Shown piece by piece: positions 1 to 10,800 of a stretch of DNA of 30,202 nt. The DNA is taken from positions 31,973 through 62,174 of the forward strand of contig NW_014578514.1 of the NCBI RefSeq assembly GCF_000485595.1, written 5' to 3'. The stretch's first letter is position 1. Every line of letters starts with the position of its first letter. Origin of the DNA: Priapulus caudatus (lineage: Eukaryota; Priapulida; Priapulimorpha; Priapulimorphida; Priapulidae). The notes beneath the pieces are model-generated. The model ran no database searches, was not told the DNA's origin, and saw only the letters and a list, made by a program, of their open reading frames with translations. The translations under genes were made by a program, and so were the position numbers.

Positions 1-456
1 TCATCTTTATATGTTATTCGGAAGTGTGACGTCTGAGCCAATATACTGCACCTACGGTACGATGTAGTCTGTAGTGTAGCCTAGTAAACAACACAAGTGA
101 CAATAGGCCTATGCTATAGGCCTAGTAAAATTAGAAATTTATTGCTTATGCAAAATTTTCTAGACTCACTCGTCATACGGTCACACGTGACGTAGTGTAG
201 TCAATTCTATTTGTAATTTTAAATTTTGTATACGTATGTTAGTACATACGGCAAGCATGATCGCCTCAGCTATTATATAAAGTCTAGATACAATATTGTA
301 CCCCAAACACAGGATAGGGGAACCCAAATCGGGGAATAGGGGAACCCTAGATACAATAATGTAACCCAAACACACACAGGCACTTGAAGCGTTTCAATAA
401 AATATAATGCTAACTAAATACGAAATCTATTTACTACCAAATTCTATGCTCTCTTT

Positions 457-670
457 CACCTATTAATTATTGCCGACAGTTTCCTGTAAATTCCGTCCAA
501 ATCCTACGTCCAACCATATACGCTGCCGGCGCCATTGCTTTTGCGGCGCGACTGTTGCACGCTTACACTTATATATATAGTGTAAGTGTGCAACAGTCAC
601 GCCGGCAGCGTATATGGTCGGACGTAAGATTTGGACGGAATTTACAGAAAACTGTCGGCAATAATAGGTG
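457..670. mobile_element. Snap-back MITE-like element with near full-length inverted arms
   Basis: The left arm (from CACCTATTAATTATTGCCGA) and the right arm (ending GGCAATAATAGGTG) are inverted copies about 90 bases long that meet at a TATATATA centre near 575. The arms differ by a few substitutions, a 4-base indel near the tips and about 17 extra bases in the left arm near 533-549 (CCATTGCTTTTGCGGCG). No coding capacity is present. The shape fits a non-autonomous foldback transposon. I could not define a target-site duplication, so superfamily is open. Confidence 0.7.
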
Positions 671-1100
671 CCGATCGGGCCACTGAAAAAAAAAGTTAGT
701 GTGGAGCCTTGCTATATATAAAGTCCTGCTCATATTTGTTTTAGTTTGCCCCAGCTTACTTCTGTAAGCGTCACGTACGGCCCTAGCTCCAAGAAACGGT
801 CTTTGCTAGGGTTAGGAGACCTGTATATATATATATATACTGTGTATATTGACGTTAGTCACACAGCCTGGTCGGGTTAGTACGGCCCAAGGATATATAT
901 TATATTTATAAAGGTGCTGTCCACATCACGACATTTGCACATTTTATTTGCACATGTCGCACATTGCGAAAATGAATTGGGGACAGTCCTTGAACCAGCA
1001 TCACTAGTGTTACTCACTTATTGTTTACGTTAATTGTTATTGCTTCAATATTTGTTATCGACGTTAGGTTACACATACTACTGTGTTTCTGCGTTAGGGT

Positions 1101-1463
1101 TAGCTCTAGTACTATAGCCCGCGTACAGTTGCCGCAGGGCTATAGAACATTCTATTGCGAATGCTAGGGACCAATTATTCACGGTTACTCGCGGCTATAA
1201 AACGTCTGTGGTAGGCAATTAATGCCTCTTATCCGAAGTGAATATGTCTCAAGTTATATCAGCTACTAAAATTTAATCTCTAACTATCGTTGAAAGGGTC
1301 TGCTTGCAGTATTTCATGTGAACGAACATTTGATTTACGAACTTCAAACGGCCATTTTTGGCGGCGCTGCAGCAGCGCCAGTCAGCGGGTTGTTCCCTAG
1401 CGTTCGTAATAGAATGTTCTATAGCCCTGCGGCAACTGTAAGTGGGCTATAGTACTAGAGCTA
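1101..1463. mobile_element. Non-autonomous DNA transposon, ~70-bp inverted repeats and 8-bp target duplication
   Basis: The left end starts TAGCTCTAGTACTATAGCCC and the right end is its inverse (GGGCTATAGTACTAGAGCTA). The inverted match continues inward about 70 bases with few mismatches. Both sides carry the direct repeat CGTTAGGG (1092-1099 and 1464-1471); one extra T separates it from the left end. An 8-bp duplication fits hAT, P or related superfamilies. The interior shows no open frame, so this would be a non-autonomous copy. Confidence 0.7.
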
Positions 1464-1501
1464 CGTTAGGGTGAGAGCACTACACCAGTGAAAAAAATAC
1501 A

Positions 1502-1528
1502 CGGGGGCTCGGGGCGATTTAGCCCCCG
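1502..1528. repeat. C/G-rich hairpin
   Basis: CGGGGGCT and AGCCCCCG pair around a short loop, and AGCCCCCG-type words recur at about 1540 and 1620. This is probably part of a degraded interspersed repeat just upstream of the first Artemis exon. Confidence 0.35.
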
Positions 1529-1654
1529 AAATGCCAAAAAGAGCCCCCGTAAATTTGCATAGATTTCAATGCAAACCAAATTTTAGAGTGCCATTTTCAT
1601 GCACGCGAGCTTAAAAAGTAGCCCCCGAAAAATACATTTTAATTTTTTCCCTGC

Positions 1655-1673
1655 TATATATGTCTATTCAGTC
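1655..1673 (+). promoter_or_regulatory. Possible TATA and initiator-like motifs upstream of Artemis
   Basis: TATATAT (1655-1661) and TCAGTC (1668-1673) lie just upstream of the start codon at 1697. Their spacing is too short for both to serve one start site, so at most one is functional. An ATG at 1660, out of frame with 1697, would open an 80-codon upstream frame overlapping the Artemis start if transcription begins before it. This is inference from motifs only. Confidence 0.15.
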
Positions 1674-1696
1674 TGAGCGCAGAGCAACCACGCATA

Positions 1697-1805
1697 ATGA
1701 GCAGCTTCCAGGGACGGATGAGAGAGTACCCGTTCCTATCCATCGATCGTTTCGACGGGGAAAACCTAAAGTCCTCAGCATTTTTCCTCTCGCACTGTCA
1801 CACAG
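1697..1805 (+). CDS. DCLRE1C: Artemis exon 1 (residues 1-37, phase 1 end)
   Basis: The exon begins at the ATG of MSSFQGRM and ends ACAG|GTATC. It encodes [10 protein letters not shown] and the first part of the metal-binding motif (H33, C34, H35, T36). The codon for D37 is split across intron 1. The start is fixed by close agreement with the N-terminus of other Artemis proteins. Confidence 0.93.
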
Positions 1806-4800
1806 GTATCAAAACATGCCAGCACAGCAACCGCTGGTGGATTTGCATTTTGTTATCACTGTTGTAAATATTGTACGGATGGAAAGAAATCGCTTTGATT
1901 GAGAGCCATACCACATGAAAAATTGCGAAACTGAAGCTTTTCCAACTGCAATCTACAGTGTTAATCTGTCTATTTGATCAACTTCGTTCGTCTCTCTCCA
2001 TCTTTTATATAGTCCGTCAGACTTTGAAGAATAATCATTATGAGGTTATATGACATTTGTTGTAGTGATTCAAGTTTAATACATCTATTAGTGATATTTT
2101 TACACAGTTCCAAACAAGGACTGATATGAATGGCATATTAAAAGTCAGGGAAAATTATTCATTTAGATCGAAAATCTATGTAACAATACTGTCTACAGTA
2201 CCTGTACAGAGTTAGAAATTTAACCTTTTCATTGCAACGTAGTCTTACTGCTTTGCATAACAATTATTTGTTGTTTCAGATCACATGGTTGGTCTTGGAG
2301 AACAATGCTTTTACGAGCAGATAAAATTCCGAAAGGATGTGAAACTTTATGCATCAGATGTAACAAAGAGGTTACTGGCCAGCGCTAGGAAGTGGAAGTA
2401 CATAGCCAAGTGCATAGTAAGTCCAATAAAGACGAGAGAGAGATTAACATTCAAACGTTCCTGTCGTAGATATCCTTCCCTGCTTTAAAACTTGTGTCAG
2501 TGCATTCTGTTAAACTGTTACACCCATTTGCTAACCAGTACAGGAGCGTAGCTAATCCATTTTGCCTTTGGGAGGGGGCAAAGCTCACACCGCTTGTGTG
2601 GCGTGTTCTGGGAAGGTGATCGTGGAATGTATCCGCATTTCTCTGGGGGACCTTCCCCCCTCCCCTTGTTGGCTACAGTCCTGCAGTATTGTACACCATT
2701 ACTGCCATGCTTAGCTCTGAGAGAATGCTGACTATGTAACTGGAGGTGTCACTGACCGACAGCTAACGTTCGTAAGAAAAAACTGCAGCATCCATATATT
2801 GACGTGTAGCGAAATAATCTACGTACGCGTGACTTCTGAAATCGCGTCACTCGAGTGTTTCACGGAAATGTTTATAGCTAGGTGCTTGCCGCTGTCTGAA
2901 CTACTCGCATCGCGTGATTTTATCGTTCGAACAACTATTTAGCTACTAACCGACGTATCTGTTTGCAGGAAGTGTTGCCCGTAGGCGAGCCTACAACGAT
3001 ACGTGTGACGATGAACCACACGGCAAAGGTAATCTCGGGGGAGATATTTCGGACACAGGATATTTCGGACACAGAATATTTCGGACATAGAATATTTCGG
3101 TCTCACTGCGACTCACGCACTCGGTCGCTGTCAGCAAACAATGTAAATCCGTCGGTAACTCGACGTGGTTTGTCGCCACGCACACGCCCCGCCCCCGGCG
3201 TCGTCCGACGTTTGAATCGCGAGCTGTCGTTCGGTTTTGACAGGTAGAGGAGTTGACGGTGACACTGCTGCCGGCCGGCCACTGCCCCGGCTCCACCATG
3301 TTCCTGTTTGAGGGCTCCACTGGCACGGCGCTCTACACGGGCGACTTCCGCCTGCATTGCGGCGATGTCGCTCGCATCAGACACCTGCACGACGGTGACA
3401 GGTAAGCACGGCGATTGATTACAGGTAAGCACGGCGATTGATTACAGGTGAGTATGACGATTGATTACAGGTGAGTATGACAATTGATTACAGGTAAGCT
3501 CGGCGGTTGATTACAGGTGAGTGCGACGATTGATTTCAGGTGAGTATGACAATTGATTACAGGTAAGCTCGGCGGTTGATTACAGGTGAGTGCGACGATT
3601 GATTTCAGGTGAGTATGAAAATTGATTACAGGTAAGCGCGGCGATTGATTACAGGTGAGTGCGACGATTGATTTCAGGTGAGTATGACAATTGATTACAG
3701 GTAAGCTTGGCGGTTGATTACAGGTGAGCACGGCGATTAATTACAGGTGAGTATGACAATTGATTACAGGTAAGCACGGTGATTGATTACAGGTGAGAGC
3801 GACGATTGATTACAGGTGAGTATGACAATTGATTACAGGTGAGCGCGGCAATTGATTACAGGTGAGTACGGCGGTCGCAGGTAAGTGGGACGGATTACGC
3901 GATAGTGGCAGGTGAGTGCGATGGGTATCAGAATGACAGCAGGTGAGTATCATGGTTGACAGATGAGTACGATAGTTGATGTGACATTGACAGGTGACTG
4001 TGCTGATGATTGTGATGGTGATAGGGCAGTGTGTTTGTGTCTAGGGGTGCACCGGAACTTGGATCCGGCCGGAACTATCCGGCCGGATCCCCAATTTTAC
4101 AGAGTTCCGGTTCCGGCCGGAACCCTTCAGAAACAGTCGGCCGGAACTGGAACTTTTTCCTAATTTCATTTCTGCTACAAGAGTCATCAAGATCAAAAGA
4201 TCAGTCACTGAATGTAATTGAGAGTCAATAGAGTCAACTTGCTGACAATATAGTGTTAACAACTTCACACTATTCTGCCCAAAAAAATTCTTGCCACTTG
4301 AACATTGGCTAACTAACTGAACTGAACCTAACTGATATTGAGTGATTCATACGATTATCTTTCAAAATCAAATACTCTTAGAGCCACAGGAATGGCATCT
4401 GTCTGTTAGTGGAAAATAATAGACTAAAACCTGGGATACTGCAACATGCAGGTTTTGCCACAGAATTCGCTAGCGAATAAGATGCCAGAATTATGCAAAT
4501 TATGCACTGTAAGGAGCTGATTAATACACCTAACAACCATCCTGTAATTATAACTTTGAGCATTGTCCTACTCGCCTGAGTGATGTGCCTGCTAATGATA
4601 TTTCGTTCAGGCCGAGTGAGTTTGCGCAATACTGAGCCAAAACTTTCAAGTTTATTCCCAGCTAAAGTTCCGATTCCGGTCAGGTAGTTCCGGCCAGAAC
4701 TTTTTTCAAGTTCCGGCTGGTTCCGGTTCCGGCCGGAACTTAAAAAGTTGGATCCGGTGCATCCCTACTTGTGTCTGTATGCAGAGTGAAGAGCATACAG

Positions 4801-7800
4801 CACCTGTACATGTAGCGTACTGTATACGCCATATTTTTTGCATACATATATTTTCGCGAATTCAGATTTGATGGACAATTTCGGTGGGCGAATTCCCGAA
4901 TCGGTGAAGAATAGCATGTTATTATTTTCGCGTGTTGTTATTTTCGCGGTCGGGGACGCGTTCGTGCGAAAATTCGCAAAAATTAAACCACCACGAAATA
5001 TACAGCGTATAGAGTACTTGTGTCTGTGTGTAGCATACTTGTGTCTGTGTGTGTAGCATACTTGTGTCTGTGTGTGTGTAGCATACTTCTGTCTGTGTGT
5101 ACCGTACTTCTGTCTGCATGTAACGTACTTGCATCCGTGTGCAGAGTGTAGTACATAGAGAGCCTGCTACGTGCTAGCATACTTCTTGTCTGCTTTGCTA
5201 TGGTGCTAGCGTACGTCTGTCCTGTGTTATGGTGCTAAACGTGACTTCTGTACTGTGTGTATGCGTGTAACGTACTTCTGTCTGTGCTGCTATGTTAAAC
5301 GTACTTCTGTCTGTGTGGATGGTGTAACGTACGTCTGTCTGTGTGTACGCGATTTGTCCTGTAACTTACTGCTGTCTGTGTGTAATGCGTGTACGTACTT
5401 CTGTTCTGTGTGTATGGTGTAAACGTACTTCTGTCTGTGTGTATTGGGTAACGTACTTCTGGTCTGTGGTATGGTGTAAACGTACTTCTGTCTGTGTTGT
5501 ATTGGCTGTAACGTTACTTCTGTCTGTGTGTATGGTTGTAAACGCTATTCTGTCTGTGTTTCAGGGGCGTCTAAACGTACTTCTGTCTGTGCTGTATGGC
5601 TGAACCCTACTTCGGTCTGTGTTGCGATGGCTGTAACGTACTTCTGTCTGTGTGTATGGTGTAGCGTACTTGCATCCGTGTGCAGAGTGAAGGACATAGA
5701 GAGCCTGTACGTGTAGCGTACTTCTGTCTGTGTGTATGGTGTAACGTACTTCTGTCTGTGTGCTATGTGTAACGCTTGACTTCTGTCTGTGTGTATCGTG
5801 TAGCGTACTTCTGTCTTGTGTTATGGTGAACGTTACTTCTGTCTGCTGGATGGTGTAAGCGACTTCTGTCTGTTGGGTATGTGCTAAACGTACTTCCTGT
5901 CTGTGTTCTATGGTGTAGACGTACTTCTGTCTGTGTAGTATGGTGCTAGCTACTTCTGTCTGTGTGATGGTGTTTTCTAACGTACTTGCATCCGTGGCTA
6001 GAGTGAAGGCATAGCAGAGCCTGTACGTGTAGCGTACTTCTGTCTGTGTGTATGGTGTAAACGTACTTCTGTCTGTGTGTATGGTGCTAACGTACTTCTG
6101 TCTGTGTGTATGGGGTACCGCTACTTCTGTGTGTGTATGTGGTGTAACGTTACTTCGTCATGTGTGTATGGCTTTAACGTACTTCTGTCGTGTGTTATGG
6201 TGTATACGTACTTGCATCCGTGTGGAGCAGCTGACAAAACATAGAGCAGCCTTACGTGTAGCTACTTCTGTCTGTGTGTATGCGTGTAGCGTACTTCTGT
6301 CTGTGTGTATTGGGTAAAACCCACCCCCCCCCCCCCATCACTTCTGTCTGTGTGTATGGGAACGTACTTCTGTCTGTGTGTATGTGTAACGTACTTGCAT
6401 CCGTGTGCAGAGTGAAGGACATAGAGAGCCTGTACGTGTAGCGTACTTCTGTCTGTGTGTATGGTGTAACGTACTTCTGTCTGTGTGTATGGTGTAACGT
6501 ACTTCTGTCTGTGTGTATGGTGTAACGTACTTCTGTCTGTGTGTATGGTGTAACGTATTCTGCGTCTGTGTGTATGTGTAGCGACTTCTGTCTGTGTGTT
6601 AATGGTGTTAACGTACTTCTGTCTGCTGGGATGTGTAACGCTACTTCTCGTCTGTGTGTTATGTGTAACGTAACTTGCATCCTGTGTGCCAGAGTGAAGC
6701 ACATAGAGAGCCCTGTACGTGTAGCGCTACTTCTGTCCTGTGTGTATGCGGTGTAACGACTTCTGTCGTCGTGTATGGCTGATACGCTACTTCTGTCTGT
6801 GTGTATGGTGTAGCGTACTTCTGTGTGTGTGTATGGTGTAACGTACTTCTGTCTGTGTGTATGGTGTAACGTACTCTGTCTGCTGTGTATGGTTGCGAGC
6901 GTTACTCTGTTTAGTGTGTATGTGTAACGTTACTTGCCATCCAGTGTGCAGAAGTGAATGCCAATAAGAGAGCCTATACGTGTTAACGTACTTCGTCTGG
7001 TGTATGTGTAGCGCTACTTTCTGTCTGTCGTATGTCTAACTACTTGGCGATCCGTAGTGCAGCAGTACATGGCCATAGAGCAGCCTATACGCTGCTAATC
7101 GCTACTTCTGTCTGTGTGTTATGGGTAGCGTAATGTCTGTCTGTGGCTATGCGTGTAACTACTTGCATCCGTGGTGCAGAGTGAAAATGCGCCATAGAGA
7201 GCCTAACGTGTAACGTACTTCTGTCTGGTTATGGGTAGCGTACTTAAATGTCTGTGTGTATGGTGTAACGTACTTGCCATCCGTAGTGCAGATGAAGTAC
7301 ATAGCAGAGCCTGTACGGTAACGTACTTCTGTCTGCTGTGTATGGGTAGCCGTACTTCTGTGTGTGTGCTATGGCCTGTAACGTACTTCGTCTGGATGTG
7401 TATGGGGCGGCGCCGGCGCTGTAACTACTCTGTCTGTGGTATCGCGTGCTAGCGTACTTGCATCCGTGTGCAGCAGTGAAGACATAGAGAGCCTGCTACG
7501 TCCGTAACGTATCTTCCTGTCTGTGTGCTATTGGCTGCTAGCGTACTTCTGTCTGTGTGTATGGGTAACTACTTCTGTCCTGTGTGTATGGTAACGTACT
7601 TCTGTCTTTGTGTATCGGGGCTAACGATACTTCTGTCGTGTGTACGTGTAAACGTACTTCCTGTCTTGTGTATGGGTAGCGCTACTTCTGTCTGTGTGTT
7701 ATTGGCCATCTTAACGTCACTTCTGTCTCGTGTGTATGGCGGTAACGGACTTCTGTCGTGTGTATGCTGTACGTACTTCTGTCTGTGTGTAGTGCTTAGC

Positions 7801-10800
7801 CGTACTTCTGTCTGTGTGTATAGGTGTAGCGTACTGCATCCGTGCTGCCAGAGTGAAGGACATAGACAGCTATTACGTGTAACGTAACTTCTTGTCCTGT
7901 GTGTTATGCAGTGTAACCGTACTTCTGTCTGTGTGTATGGGGTAACGTACTTCTGTCTGTGTGCTATGGGTGTAACGCTACTTCTGTCTGTGTGTATGCC
8001 GTGTAAACGTTACTTCTGTCTGCTGTGTATGGTGTAACGCTACTTTCTGTCTGTGTGATACTGGTGTAACGTACTTCTGTCGTGTGTGTATCTGTAGCTA
8101 CGTCTGGCTGTGTGTATGGTGTAACGTACTTCTGTGGTGTTATTGGTTAACGTACTTCTGTCTGCTGGCTATGCTTAAACCGTACTTCTCCTCTGCTGTG
8201 TATGAGTGTAGCCTACATTCTGTCCTGTGTTATGGGTGAGCGTACTCTGTCTGTGTGTATGGTTAGCGCTACTTGCATCCCGTGTGCCCCAGACTGGTGC
8301 AAGGCACATAGAGAGCCTATACGCTGTAACGTACTTCTGTCTGTGTGCTATGCCGTTAACGTACTTCTGTCTGTCTGTATTGGTGTACGTACTCTCTGTC
8401 TGTCGTGTCATGCTGTAACGGTACTTCTGTCTCCTGTGATGCGCCTGTCACGTACTTCTGTCTGTGTGTATGCGCTGTAGCCGTACTTCGTCTGTGTGCC
8501 TATGGATGTAACGTACTTCTGTCTGTGTGCTATGTGTACGTACTTGCCATCCGTCGTGCCAGATGAAGGACATAGAGCAGCCGTACGGCTAACGTCACTT
8601 TCTGCTACTGTGTGTATGTCTGTAACGTACTGTCTGTCTGTGTTGTATGTGCTACCATACGTTCTGTCTAGTGCTGTATGATGTGTAACGGTACTTCTGT
8701 CTGTGTGTATGTGTAAACGCTACTTGCCATCCGTGCTGCAGATGTGACAAGGAACATAGCAGAGCTTACGTGTAACCTACTCTGTCTTGGGTATCTGGTG
8801 TAGGCGTACTTCTGCTGTCTGTGTGTTAAGGTGTAAGCGTACTTGCATCCGTTTGCAGCAGTGAAGCGACATTAGAGCCAGCGCTCTACGTGTAGCCGTA
8901 CTTCTGTCTGCTGGTCCATGTTGTAGCCGTTACTTCTGTCTGTGTGTATGGCTGTACTACTTTCTGCTCTTGTGTAGGCTGTAACGTACTTGCATCCTGC
9001 CTGCAGACGTGAAGCGGACATAGAGAGCCCGTATACGTGGACGTAACTTCTGCTTCTGTGTGTATGGTAACGTACTTCTGTTTGGGTATGGTGTAACATA
9101 ACTTGCATCCGTGCTGCAGAGTGACAGGGACATTGACGCAGAGCCTGTACGTGCTAGCGTACGTCTGTCTGTGTGTATGGTGCCACATACTTCTGTCTGG
9201 CTGTACGTGCTTAACGTACTTCTAGTCTGTGGCTTATGGTGTAACATACTTCTGTCTGCTGTGTATGCGTGTAACGTTTACTTCTCGTCTGTGTGCTACG
9301 GTTGTAACGTACTTCTCCTGTCTGGGTAAAAATGGTGCTAAACATACTTCGTGTCTGTGTGTATGGATTGCTAACGTACTTCTGTCTGTGTGTATGGTGT
9401 AACGTACTTCTGTCTGTGTGTATGGTGTAACGTACTTCTGTCTGTGTGTATGGTGTAACGTACTTGCATCCGTGTGCAGAGTGAAGGACATAGAGAGCCT
9501 GTACGTGTAGCGTAATACGCTACACGTATAGGCTCTCCATGTCCTTCACTCTGCACACGGATGCAAGTACGTTACACCATACACACAAACAGAAGTACGT
9601 TACACCATACACACAGACAGAAGTACGATACACACAGACAGAAGGGTGTAACGTACTTGCATCCGTGTGCAGAGTGAAGGACATAGAGAGCCTGTACGTG
9701 TAACGTACTTCTGTCTGTGTGTATGGTGTAGCGTACTTCTGTGTGTGTGTATGGTGTAACGTACTTCTGTCTGTGTGTATGGTGTAACGTACTTGCATCC
9801 GTGTGCAGAGTGAAGGACATAGAGAGCCTATACGTCGACACGACGTTCTGCATCCCCGAAGCCACGCACATCGCCACGCGAGACGAGAGCACGGCCGCCA
9901 TCTTCTCTCTCGTCGAGCGCTGGATCACGCAGAGCAAGCGCCACCTAGTGTGGCTCAACTGCAAGTCTCAGTACGGCTACGAGAGTCTGTTCATTGACCT
10001 TCACAGGAGGTTTGGCATGAAGGTGCGGACGCTTCCGTCGATAGTCGAATTGACCGCTCCGTCTGAGCGAGATGATTACATCCAATGTTCATTTGTATTT
10101 GAATTACATGCAATCAAAATTGAATAATACATGTAATAATAATACCGTATTTACTCGTGTATAAGTCACATTGTTTGCACAGGGTAGATTAACAACTAAG
10201 ATACCTAACTCAAATACTAAGTCCTAACAACTAAATGCTAACAACTGAAACTCATAATTAGATTACATCAAATCTTTGATCGAAAGAACCGGTAGAGGTT
10301 GATTGTCGGAATGCTGTTTCGAAATCAAATCGAGTTTCGCGTTTCCTTGGCCGGGGACGGTTCGCGTAAATACAAGCACATCGTCAGAGCTTGCAGACAA
10401 ACGCTAGCATTGCTGATTCAGGTGCACGTTTGCCGATGGCAGCTGGAAAAGTATAGCGAAGTGCCGGAGATCCAGGGCGCGCTGACAACCGACCGACAAT
10501 CAACGCAGATTCACACGTGTAAAGTGCCTCCGAAGGTACGCGGATAACTCGATTGCAACGTATTGCATACGCACACATTAGCGTACAACACGTGCATGCG
10601 TGAGCATGTGCGTACACACGTGTGCTGTCATCGCTATTCTTTCCCACTTGGTAGCTTCTATTTCTGCCATAGCCCAGTATAATCTCGTCACGCCATACTT
10701 GCCCAGGACTTCCATTCAATTACGTCGTCGTGTGAGAATCGTATCTGTCTTTCGCAAAACTCCACTCTGCCGTTCATCGCGATCCCCCGAATCTATCTCC

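Larger units (their letters stand above)
1..1696. other. 5' flank of the Artemis gene, no coding sequence recognised
   Basis: I find no convincing exon on either strand here. The stretch holds a small imperfect direct repeat (around 283-312 and 349-378, sharing TCTAGATACAAT and ACCCAAACACA), a snap-back element at 457-670, a (TA)n run near 823-840, a second inverted-repeat element at 1101-1463 and a C/G hairpin at 1502-1528. Any Artemis promoter would lie at the right end, but nothing decisive marks it. Confidence 0.6.

Noticed and set aside
3465-3731. Minus-strand frame of [21 protein letters not shown] repeats
   Set aside because: It is the antisense reading of the 23-bp donor array (three units, 69 bp, keep frame); no start context or conserved domain.
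6252-6704. Long minus-strand frames rich in [17 protein letters not shown]-like repeats in the satellite
   Set aside because: They simply translate the 28-bp unit, whose length gives repeated open frames; similar frames appear on both strands all along 5000-9800.
3402-9808. CRISPR-like interpretation of the direct-repeat arrays
   Set aside because: Units are contiguous tandem copies without unique spacers, in an animal intron.
9741-9840. Frame entering exon 5 from the satellite as a coding extension
   Set aside because: The Artemis reading frame enters at the acceptor at 9808; the upstream part is repeat sequence.
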